Positions 25,008 to 32,915 of a stretch of DNA of 64,000 bases are shown here, piece after piece. Where the stretch lies: contig JBEKIM010000001.1 of the NCBI GenBank assembly GCA_050011755.1, forward strand, positions 1-64,000. Direction: 5' to 3'. Each line of letters starts with the position of its first letter. Within the stretch, counting starts at the first letter, position 1. Both the position numbers and the translations under genes were made by a program. The stretch comes from Bog-159 sp050011755 (GTDB lineage Bacteria; Acidobacteriota; Terriglobia; Bryobacterales; Bryobacteraceae). Below the pieces are notes generated by a model. The model saw only the letters and a program-made list of their open reading frames with translations, searched no databases and was not told where the DNA came from.

Positions 25008-27086
25008 TTACGTCGTGGGAGGCGCGTAGAGGTTGGGCATCTGCCAGCCGCGATAGTGTTGCGGACCCGCAACGTCCATGAGCACGTCGGCAGGCCCTAC
25101 CTGAGGGGTGGCCGGAGTGGGAGCGATCTCCATGCTGTAACCAAAAGTGGCGTTCTGTGACAACACGAATACGATCGGATTCTCAAAAAAGTAGTTGCCA
25201 TTGCCCAACAGTTGAGCGCTGCCCATGGCTGCGGAGTAGCCGCCCAGATCGAAACTCACCACGGGGGTGACTGTCATGGCGCTCTCATCCACCGTGAGTG
25301 CCATGCCGCGGCTATTGCAGTCGTTCTTCTCGCATTTCGTCGTGCCTAAACCGAGAGGGGGGCTTGAAATCCGCGTATCGCCGTTATCGAAGATGGTCAT
25401 GGGCCCTGCGCCCGCGTTCTCCATCCCGACGTCGTGCTGGTGCGAGAACCACGGCCATGGATCGTTGTACGTATTATTAAAGGCGAAGTCCGCGGTGCCG
25501 GGACTATCATCTTTCGGCCCCATGCTCCACACGATGTTTCCGGTACCGGCGCCATCTTTATAATCGATTTTGTAAACCCGATCCTGGTGTCTCGACGACC
25601 AGATGATGTCGCCGCCCGTGGTGTTGCCGTCCTGCGGCGCCGGCCAGTAATAGAGGCTATTGGCGTGCAGCCAGTCATGCGCCAAAGAGGCGATACCGGT
25701 GCCTAGCAGAAAGATCGGCGGGCAACCGTTGGAATTGCTGCCGCAGGTTTCTCCCAAGGGCGCTGTCTGGCTGATCGGCAGCGCGGGATAGCCGTTGCCC
25801 CCATTCGCGGGATCGAACGTGTCCCAATACCAGACCACCTGCCAATTGGTGTTGAGGACCAGAATCATGTCTCCGATGATGTCTACCGGAAGACCGCTGG
25901 TATCGCCCTGCGTTCCCGGCGGGAAGATTTTTTCGACATCCACCAGGGCCGCGGTGTACCCATTTGGCAGAGTTTGAATCGCATCGTGGTGAAAGGCGCC
26001 CAGACACGCTGCGCCCACCTTCGCCGGGCGGGCAATGGCGGTGCATGAGCCCCCATCCGCCGCTCCCAGCGCGATCAGTTCCTGCTGGATCACGCCCGTA
26101 TTAGTTTCGCGTATCAAGTTGCCTGCCAGGTCGATCTGACGCAGGAATTGTTCCTGCGTCACCGTCGGGCCCCAAGCCAGATCGTCTTGCTCGGTGAGCA
26201 TGCCGCCACCCTGAAGCGGGCGCGTAAGCACATCGCTATGCGTGGTGTCATTGGCTGAGTAATACCAGATAATGTTGCCCTGCAAATCAGTCGCCGTGTC
26301 CGGATACACTGCCTCACTCGCAAACTCGATGGGATTATGCAGGATGACAGGGTAGGTCGTATCCGTGGCGGTGGTCACTACCGTGTATTTCGGAAAGGCC
26401 ATCCCAGTGGGAAGAGCACCCGTGGTAAACGTCAGCGTGGTCCCGTTAGTTATCTTCCCGCTGGTGCGCGTTTGCGCGTACATGTTATACGCGGTGCTGG
26501 GGTACATCCCGGCTATCTCGAAAGTCATGCTGGCGGGCGGGTGGCAGCCAACCCAATTCGTGACCGTTAGCGGTGTCTTGAGGCTTTGTTCCTGAAAAGC
26601 GACGCGCATAGTACTTCCCTGGGCGCAGGATGGTGCGCTAAACAGGGCCACCAGAGGGTTAGCCGTCTTTTCGACCACTGGCGTGCTGCCGTTGACTACG
26701 GCGCTCACCTGGAAACTAACCGTTTTAGAGGCCGTCGCACCGGATACGAAATCTTTGGCAACCACCTGAACCTTGTAGGAGCCTTCGATTCCGGTAGGCA
26801 CCCACACGAAAGGCACGGCGGTCCAAGTGCCGGCGCTGAGCGTGCCGGCGTTAAAATCTTTGACCATCTTCAGCGATCCGTTGGGAGGAGTGACGTTGAA
26901 CTGGAACGTCAGTTGATTGTCATTCGTGTCCGTGGCGGTAGCCGTCCACGTGATGGTTTTGCCGATCGGCTCCGGCGATGCATGCGACGGCGTAAAAGCT
27001 GTGATAGTCACTGTGGCCGAAGCCGGCCCACATAATGCCAGGAGCAGGCTCATGACGCTGAGCCCGCAATAATTGAGTGTTTTCAT
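25008..27086 (-). CDS. Secreted arylsulfate sulfotransferase paralogue 2
   Basis: About 692 residues with the same layout as its neighbours: signal peptide (SLLLALCGPASA), Ig-like domain and ASST propeller. FHHDAIQTL, HDWLHAN, SSRHQDRVYKID and FSHQHDVGMEN keep all putative catalytic positions. Conserved cysteine pairs (SCAQGSTMR with GCHPPASM, and GETCGSNSNGCPP) suggest disulfides as in periplasmic ASST. ATG 27086 follows TGGAGA. The gaps to paralogue 1 (63 bases) and from paralogue 3 (45 bases) indicate one transcript. The closest relative by eye is paralogue 3, so the array looks like recent tandem duplication. Confidence 0.85.
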   Translation of the reverse strand: MKTLNYCGLSVMSLLLALCGPASATVTITAFTPSHASPEPIGKTITWTATATDTNDNQLTFQFNVTPPNGSLKMVKDFNAGTLSAGTWTAVPFVWVPTGIEGSYKVQVVAKDFVSGATASKTVSFQVSAVVNGSTPVVEKTANPLVALFSAPSCAQGSTMRVAFQEQSLKTPLTVTNWVGCHPPASMTFEIAGMYPSTAYNMYAQTRTSGKITNGTTLTFTTGALPTGMAFPKYTVVTTATDTTYPVILHNPIEFASEAVYPDTATDLQGNIIWYYSANDTTHSDVLTRPLQGGGMLTEQDDLAWGPTVTQEQFLRQIDLAGNLIRETNTGVIQQELIALGAADGGSCTAIARPAKVGAACLGAFHHDAIQTLPNGYTAALVDVEKIFPPGTQGDTSGLPVDIIGDMILVLNTNWQVVWYWDTFDPANGGNGYPALPISQTAPLGETCGSNSNGCPPIFLLGTGIASLAHDWLHANSLYYWPAPQDGNTTGGDIIWSSRHQDRVYKIDYKDGAGTGNIVWSMGPKDDSPGTADFAFNNTYNDPWPWFSHQHDVGMENAGAGPMTIFDNGDTRISSPPLGLGTTKCEKNDCNSRGMALTVDESAMTVTPVVSFDLGGYSAAMGSAQLLGNGNYFFENPIVFVLSQNATFGYSMEIAPTPATPQVGPADVLMDVAGPQHYRGWQMPNLYAPPTT

Positions 27087-27131
27087 AAAATCTCCATACG
27101 GACAAGAGGTACGAGGCGCTTGCACATGAGT

Positions 27132-29210
27132 CTATGTAGTCGGCGGATCGTAGAGATTCGGCATCTGCCAGCCGCGGTAGTGTTGCGGGCCTTGCATATC
27201 CATGAGCACATCCGCGGGCCCAACTTGAGGGGCGGCGGGTGTAGGGGCAATCTCCATGCTATAGCCGACCGTGTTGTTCAGCGACAACACAAAAACAACT
27301 GGATTCTCGAAAAAATAGTTGCCATTGGCCAGCAATTGGGCGCTGCCCATGGCTGATGAATAGCCGCCTAGATCAAAGCTCACCACGGGCGTCACCGTCA
27401 TGGTGCTCTCATCGACGGTAAGGGCCATGCCGCGGCTGTCGCAATCGTGCGGACTGCATTTACTGCCCAGTCCAAGCGGCGCGGCCGACACCCTGACATC
27501 GCCGTTATCGAAGAGCGTCATGGGTCCGGCGCCGCCGTTCTCCATGCCGACTTCGTGCTGGTGCGAAAACCAGGGCCACGGGTCCTGATAGATATTGTCA
27601 AACGCGAAATTGCCGCTCGCGCCATCCAAAGTCGGACCCATACGCCACAAAATGTTCCCGGTACCGGCGCCGTCTTTGTAATCGATCTTGAAGACGAAGT
27701 CCTGGTGCCTGGAGGACCAAATGATATCGCCTCCAGTGGTATTGCCATCATGCGGGGCTGGCCAGTAATACAGGGCATTAGCGTGCAGCCAGTCATGCGC
27801 CAAAGGAGCGATATTGCCGGGACTTAACAGGTAGACCGGCGGGCACCCGGGCGAGTTGCTTCCGCAGGTTTCTCCCAAGGGAGCCGTCCGGCTGACCGGC
27901 AGTTCCGCGTAGCCATTGCCGCCATTGGCGGGGTCAAACACGTCCCAGTACCAGGCCACCTGCCAATTGGCATTCAGGACCACAATCATATCGCCAATGA
28001 TGTCCACCGGAAGCCCGCTGGTATCCCCCTGGGTCCCCGGCGGAAAAATCTTCTCGACATCCATGATGGCCGCCGTATAACCATTAGGCAATGTCTGAAT
28101 GGCGTCGTGATGAAACGCGCCCGTACAGGCCGCGCCGACCGGCGGAGGGATCGATATCGCGCTGCATGGGCCGCCATCCACGGATCCCTTTGCCAGAAGC
28201 TCCTGCTGGACAGCGCCTATGTTGGTTTCGCGCAGAATGTTGCCAGCCAAATCGACTTGGCGCAAGAATTGTCCTTGCGCTTGCGCAGCAGCCCAAGCCG
28301 GCTCGTTTTCGATACTAAGGAAGTCGCCGCCAGGAAGGGGGCGCGTAAGCAGGTTATTGTGACCCACGTCATCCGGGTAGTAATACCAAATGATGTTGCC
28401 TTGTAAATCTGTCGCCGTATTGGCATAGACAGGTCCATTTCCAAATGTGACGGGGTTATGCAGGATCACCGGGTAACTTTTGTCGGTGGCGGGCGTAATG
28501 ACCGTGAATGGAGGAAACGGAACCGTCGTGGTGGGCAGCGCGCCGGTAGTGAAACTGAGGGAGGGTCCGTTCGTGATCTTGCCGCCGGTATTCGTTTGGG
28601 CGTTCATACTATACGCGGTGCTCGGATACATGCCCGCTATTTCAAACGTCATGGTGGCGGGAGGATGACAATTCACCCAATTCGTGGCGGTCTCCGGCGC
28701 GCTTCCCGTTTGCTCCTTAAACGCTACTCGCATGGTGCTTCCGGCGGCGCACGAAGGCGCACTGAACAGAGCTACCAGGACATTGGATGTTTTCTCTACC
28801 ACGGGAGTGCTACCGGTCACCAACGGATTCACTTTGAAGGTGACGGTCTTCGTAGCGCTCTGGCCGGATACGAAGTCTTTCGCCACGACCTGGATCTTGT
28901 AGGTGCCTTCGATTCCTGTGGGGACCCACACGAAGGGATTGCCGGTCCAAGTACCGCTGCCGAGCGTGCCGGTATTAAAATCATCCACCATTCCGAGCTG
29001 TCCGCCAGGGGGAGTGACGTTGAACTGGAAGGCCAGGGGACCCGCGTTGCTATCCGTGGCGGTAGCCGTCCAGGTGATGGTTTTACCGATCGGTTGGGGA
29101 GATGCATGCGAAGGCGTCATGGACACAATCGCTATAGTGGCAAACGCGGGCGCGGGCAACATCGCCAGCAACCCAATAAAAACCGGCAGAGCATTGTTGG
29201 GTATTTTCAT
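27132..29210 (-). CDS. Secreted arylsulfate sulfotransferase paralogue 3
   Basis: About 692 residues: signal peptide (VFIGLLAMLPAPAFA), Ig-like domain with ASPQPIGKTITWTATATD, and ASST propeller with FHHD, DWLHAN, SSRHQDFVFKID and FSHQHEVGMEN. The Asp after the last His is Glu here (QHE in place of QHD), a small change right beside the presumed sulfate-carrying His that may tune specificity. ATG 29210 follows AAAGGAA. It is the first gene of the minus-strand operon and faces the divergent fourth paralogue across 458 bases. Confidence 0.85.
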   Translation of the reverse strand: MKIPNNALPVFIGLLAMLPAPAFATIAIVSMTPSHASPQPIGKTITWTATATDSNAGPLAFQFNVTPPGGQLGMVDDFNTGTLGSGTWTGNPFVWVPTGIEGTYKIQVVAKDFVSGQSATKTVTFKVNPLVTGSTPVVEKTSNVLVALFSAPSCAAGSTMRVAFKEQTGSAPETATNWVNCHPPATMTFEIAGMYPSTAYSMNAQTNTGGKITNGPSLSFTTGALPTTTVPFPPFTVITPATDKSYPVILHNPVTFGNGPVYANTATDLQGNIIWYYYPDDVGHNNLLTRPLPGGDFLSIENEPAWAAAQAQGQFLRQVDLAGNILRETNIGAVQQELLAKGSVDGGPCSAISIPPPVGAACTGAFHHDAIQTLPNGYTAAIMDVEKIFPPGTQGDTSGLPVDIIGDMIVVLNANWQVAWYWDVFDPANGGNGYAELPVSRTAPLGETCGSNSPGCPPVYLLSPGNIAPLAHDWLHANALYYWPAPHDGNTTGGDIIWSSRHQDFVFKIDYKDGAGTGNILWRMGPTLDGASGNFAFDNIYQDPWPWFSHQHEVGMENGGAGPMTLFDNGDVRVSAAPLGLGSKCSPHDCDSRGMALTVDESTMTVTPVVSFDLGGYSSAMGSAQLLANGNYFFENPVVFVLSLNNTVGYSMEIAPTPAAPQVGPADVLMDMQGPQHYRGWQMPNLYDPPTT

Positions 29211-29668
29211 TGAAATTTCCTTTCCCCGCGCTAACCGGGCCACCAGCAACTTTCGCAGTCTCCGGGCGGCAAAACCAGACATCATCCTTACTTTTCAATG
29301 TTTTAGGTGCGCCCCTCGGAAATCGCGACCTGCCCAGCCAACCGAAGTAGTAGTATAACAACGCCTGTCAAACTTCAGTACGAGTATGAGTACCAGTAGT
29401 TTCCGTGGAAATGGGCTTCCGGCAAGGAATTTTACTCCTTTTCTTAAAAACAAACAAGGCCGTTCGATTCTTCCCCGAATCCGGTGCGGATGTCACCCGA
29501 CTTAGGCGACGGAACTGGCTTCCGGGGGTGAATCGTAGTACCGGTACGAACCCGATTGACTTTGCATCTGTTGGGTTTAGATAATAAAATTCCTACCCGT
29601 TCCTCGCCGGTGCGGTTACGCGTCTCATGTGTGGGGGGCGCCGGTTCTTCAATGAAAGAGGTCCTTTT
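29211..29668. promoter_or_regulatory. Divergent promoter region of the arylsulfate sulfotransferase genes
   Basis: No gene is supported in this 458-base stretch. For the plus-strand gene a strong promoter is visible: TTGACT (29556-29561), 18-base spacer, GATAAT (29580-29585). The perfect palindrome GTACCGGTAC (29538-29547) ends eight bases before the -35, a typical activator position. Towards the minus-strand operon there is TTGACA (complement of 29367-29372) and TATACT (complement of 29352-29357), too close together to be one promoter. A second GTAC pair (29378-29381 and 29390-29393) sits beside them. Confidence 0.5.
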
Positions 29669-31741
29669 TTGAAACGAATTCATATTCTTTGTGCCGCTGG
29701 CCTGCTGGCCGCATTGGGGATGGCCCCGCTTTACGGTACTGTCACGATCGAGTCCCTCACTCCTTCCGTAGCCTCGCCGCAACCGATCGGCACGACCGTG
29801 ACCTGGGCGGTAAAAGCCACGGATACCGAGGCCAACAATCTGACTTTTCAGTTCAATGTCGCTTCCGGCACCGGACCCTACGCCCTGGTGCGCGACTTTA
29901 ACATCGGAACGCTATCCTCCGGTGTCTGGACGGCCCAGCCTTTTGTATGGACGACGATCGCCGGGGAAGGGACGTACAGCATCCAGGTGATCGCCAAGGA
30001 TTTTGTTTCGGGCGAAACCAGCACCAGGACCGCAAGCTACAAATTGCAGACCCGTGTATCGGCCGGCGCGGCAGTCGTCCACAAGACGGCCAATTCGCTA
30101 GTGGCGCTGTTCAGCGCGCCCTCTTGCGCCTCGGGCAGCACCATGCGGGTTGCATTTCTTACCGGGAGCAATTCTCCCAACTACACGGCCTGGGCGAATT
30201 GCAAACCACCCGTGAGCATGAATTTTTACGTCGCGGGTATGCTGCCTTCTACGGCGTATTCGATGTATGCCCAGACGGCTACAAACGGCAAAATCACTAA
30301 TGGCGCCACCCTGAGTTTTACTACAGGCGCGTTGCCGACTAAGTTGGCACAGGGTTATCTCCCGTCCTTTACAGTTCAGACCAAGGCGCCTACCAACGAT
30401 CCGAACCCTATGCTGCTGTGGGCCTTCACGAAGCTCATTGTCCCAGTCGCCACCGACCTGAACGGCAATATTATCTGGTATTACGGGACCGGTTTGGGAA
30501 CTTTGTTGACGCGTCCCGTGTCCGGCGGCACGATGCTGACCATCCAGAACGGTACCTCCTGGGATTCAGCGAATACCACCCAGCAGTTGCTCCGCGAAAT
30601 CGACCTGTCGGGCAATATCGTACATGAGACCAACACGGGTGTGATTGCCAACCAACTCGTGGCTTTGGGTGTCACGGACGCGGCACCATGCGGTTCGATT
30701 CCGCAACCGCCCAAGGTCGGCGACGCTTGCCTGGACGATTTTCACCACGACGCCATCCGCTATCTGATCAACGGCCAGCAATATACCGCGTTCATGGGAC
30801 ATATCGAAAAACTCTTCCCGGCGGGGACCCAGGGCAATAAAGGCAGCAATCCGGTGGATATTCTGAGCGAAGTCGTCATCGTGCTGGATTCCAACTGGCA
30901 GGTAGTATGGTGCTACGACGCCTTCAACCAGCTTAATATCGAACGCGCAGCACCACTGGGAGAGACCTGCACGGCGAGCGCCTCGGATTGTCCCACTAAC
31001 TTGTATCTGGGCACCGTCGCAAATGACTGGACGCACGCCAACACGGTCGACTTTGTAGCCAACAGCGCTAACCCTGACGCCGGTAATTTTCTGATTTCCA
31101 TGCGGGACCAGGACCAGGTGATCAAAGTCAACTACAACAATGGCGGGGGCAGTTGCGCACCGCCGCCGGCCGTCAGTTGTATTGGCTGGTACATGGGGCC
31201 GCCCGATGAATTGACTGTACCGCCAAACAGCTTTGCATTCGAAAACTTGACTGCCGATCCATGGCCCTGGTTTTCGCACCAGCACGACGTTACCTTTGCG
31301 AATGGCGGTGCGACGGTGACGGTGGACGGCTTGACCGGATCTGTTACAGGTTACCTGTTGACGATATACGACAATGGGAACACCCGCTATTCCGCGCCTC
31401 CGTTGGGGCTGGGATCCAACTGCGCCGGTCCGCCCGACGATTGCAACAGCCGGGGCATGGCTTTGATTGTGAACGAGGCAGCCATGACGGTGACTCCCGT
31501 TTTGATGCAGGATCTGGGCATCAAGACTACGGCATTGGGTAGCGCCGGTCTATTGATGAACACGACTCCCAATCATTATGCCTTCGGGACGGGGCTTTAC
31601 ACCACGATACCTACCGAGTCCCTGGAGTTGTCCCCCACGCCGAATACGATTTCGGCCACGACTATTCTAAACGTACATGGCTCGTCTTACTCGTATCGCT
31701 CGTGGCAGATGCCCAACCTGTACAACACTCCGGCCTTGTAA
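29669..31741 (+). CDS. Secreted arylsulfate sulfotransferase paralogue 4 (divergent)
   Basis: About 690 residues from TTG 29669, which gives MKRIHILCAAGLLAALG, a signal peptide matching the other paralogues; AGAGG lies seven bases upstream. An ATG at 29627 would add a charged 14-residue extension and is less likely. The domain order is the same. Catalytic counterparts are DDFHHD, NDWTHAN, SMRDQD and WFSHQHD, so the catalytic His and Arg are kept while SSRHQ has become SMRDQ. It is the most diverged of the four and carries an insert (GGATVTVDGLTGSVTG) after the last His. It is separately transcribed from its own promoter. Confidence 0.85.
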   Translation: MKRIHILCAAGLLAALGMAPLYGTVTIESLTPSVASPQPIGTTVTWAVKATDTEANNLTFQFNVASGTGPYALVRDFNIGTLSSGVWTAQPFVWTTIAGEGTYSIQVIAKDFVSGETSTRTASYKLQTRVSAGAAVVHKTANSLVALFSAPSCASGSTMRVAFLTGSNSPNYTAWANCKPPVSMNFYVAGMLPSTAYSMYAQTATNGKITNGATLSFTTGALPTKLAQGYLPSFTVQTKAPTNDPNPMLLWAFTKLIVPVATDLNGNIIWYYGTGLGTLLTRPVSGGTMLTIQNGTSWDSANTTQQLLREIDLSGNIVHETNTGVIANQLVALGVTDAAPCGSIPQPPKVGDACLDDFHHDAIRYLINGQQYTAFMGHIEKLFPAGTQGNKGSNPVDILSEVVIVLDSNWQVVWCYDAFNQLNIERAAPLGETCTASASDCPTNLYLGTVANDWTHANTVDFVANSANPDAGNFLISMRDQDQVIKVNYNNGGGSCAPPPAVSCIGWYMGPPDELTVPPNSFAFENLTADPWPWFSHQHDVTFANGGATVTVDGLTGSVTGYLLTIYDNGNTRYSAPPLGLGSNCAGPPDDCNSRGMALIVNEAAMTVTPVLMQDLGIKTTALGSAGLLMNTTPNHYAFGTGLYTTIPTESLELSPTPNTISATTILNVHGSSYSYRSWQMPNLYNTPAL

Positions 31742-31808
31742 GTCGGGGCTTTTGGAAGACCCGGGGCGGGCCGTAAGCCTGCCCTAGAGGTCAAGTACGT
31801 TTAGCCAG

Positions 31809-32690
31809 CTAGACCAAATCGAGATCCTGCAGACTATAGCCGAAGGCGCGCACGCGCGGCTCAAACCGATCGATACATTCCTGAATGGAAGCGCCAGATT
31901 GCGGATCGTTCTTTAATGCGAGCCATTGCCCGAAATATTTCTTGTTGTGCTCCGAGGTAGCCTCGAAGGTAGTGGGGTGTGGATCCAATCCTAAGAACTT
32001 ATAGATGGTACTAATCGTGGTGAACGGCTGCGAGATGAGGGTTTCGTATTTAACGGTCATGACGCGGCGCAGGTGCGAGCGGTCCTTCTCGAAGGTCTCG
32101 TGCGCCACCAACCAGTGCTCCACCAGCGAACTGAGTCCGGTGGGGCTCCATTTTTCCGTGGCCAGCGACACAGCGACGGGGTGCCGCTCGATGATGACGA
32201 ACCAGGAATTTGTGAAGACCTCCTGCAGAAAACGGGTCCAGAGAATATTGGGGGGGGATTTCTCCAGCAGGAAGCGCTTCGATAGATCGAAGAACGGAAA
32301 CCACTCCAGCGCTAGCCTGGTCTTGTTCTCGGGCGTCAGAAATTCCGAATCCTCCTTCAGGTTTGCGTCCGGTGAAAACGCGAATTTTCCGGGTCCTCCC
32401 CAAAAAATCGCGGGAGGGTATACTGATTGCAAGTACTGGCCTTCATCCTCCGCGCCCAGCCATTCATTGGCGTCTTGGTTGTTGGCAAAGCCGCTGATCT
32501 CGGGGTGCTCCCGCAACATCCGGAACAGGAGCGTGGTGCCACTGCGATGCAGGCCGCCCAAAATGGCGAACGGGTGCGTCTGGGCGATCTCTTGCGCTTG
32601 TTCGGGCGTCAGCTTGCTGCCCGGGGCCTTGATATACGTAACGAGCTGATCGTCGCTGATAGACTCTGGCATTCCCTTAAGGTATCCCAT
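31809..32690 (-). CDS. PAPS-dependent sulfotransferase family protein
   Basis: About 293 residues, cytosolic. GGLHRSGTTLLFRML is the 5'-phosphosulfate-binding loop (R-S-G-T-T), and IIERHPVAVSLATEKW matches the 3'-phosphate-binding segment (R-x-P-x-x-x-x-S). The C-terminal KYFGQWLALK and late helices are usual for the bacterial sulfotransferase family. It should move sulfate from PAPS to a hydroxyl group. It is convergent with the fourth arylsulfate sulfotransferase (stops 67 bases apart). A cytosolic PAPS enzyme beside four PAPS-independent exported ones is striking. ATG 32690 is chosen; ATG 32672 is also possible. Confidence 0.85.
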   Translation of the reverse strand: MGYLKGMPESISDDQLVTYIKAPGSKLTPEQAQEIAQTHPFAILGGLHRSGTTLLFRMLREHPEISGFANNQDANEWLGAEDEGQYLQSVYPPAIFWGGPGKFAFSPDANLKEDSEFLTPENKTRLALEWFPFFDLSKRFLLEKSPPNILWTRFLQEVFTNSWFVIIERHPVAVSLATEKWSPTGLSSLVEHWLVAHETFEKDRSHLRRVMTVKYETLISQPFTTISTIYKFLGLDPHPTTFEATSEHNKKYFGQWLALKNDPQSGASIQECIDRFEPRVRAFGYSLQDLDLV

Positions 32691-32915
32691 TGGTTTTGAT
32701 TTTGTCCAGCACCGGGCGAGGCCCACACTCACGGATGTCGTTCGCGCTCACCGGTTTGCCCGTACCGGATGTCTAGTACCCAAGAGGGCGCCGAGGGGCG
32801 TCCGGCATGGTAAACTGGCGAGACAGGCGCCGCAGGGTTTCAGCCGTTGCGGAACTACAAATTTTCATAAAATAACCACGCTACACAGGTGGCGCGTCTC
32901 TGTAAGGAGCGTGCC

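Noticed and set aside
28458..29213. Plus-strand open frame antisense to sulfotransferase paralogue 3
   Set aside because: Gly/Arg-rich shadow with no recognisable domain; mirrors frames antisense to paralogues 1 and 2.
30566..31285. Long minus-strand open frame inside the fourth sulfotransferase gene
   Set aside because: Antisense shadow of a conserved coding sequence; similar shadows appear in the other three paralogues at matching places, as expected from shared sequence.
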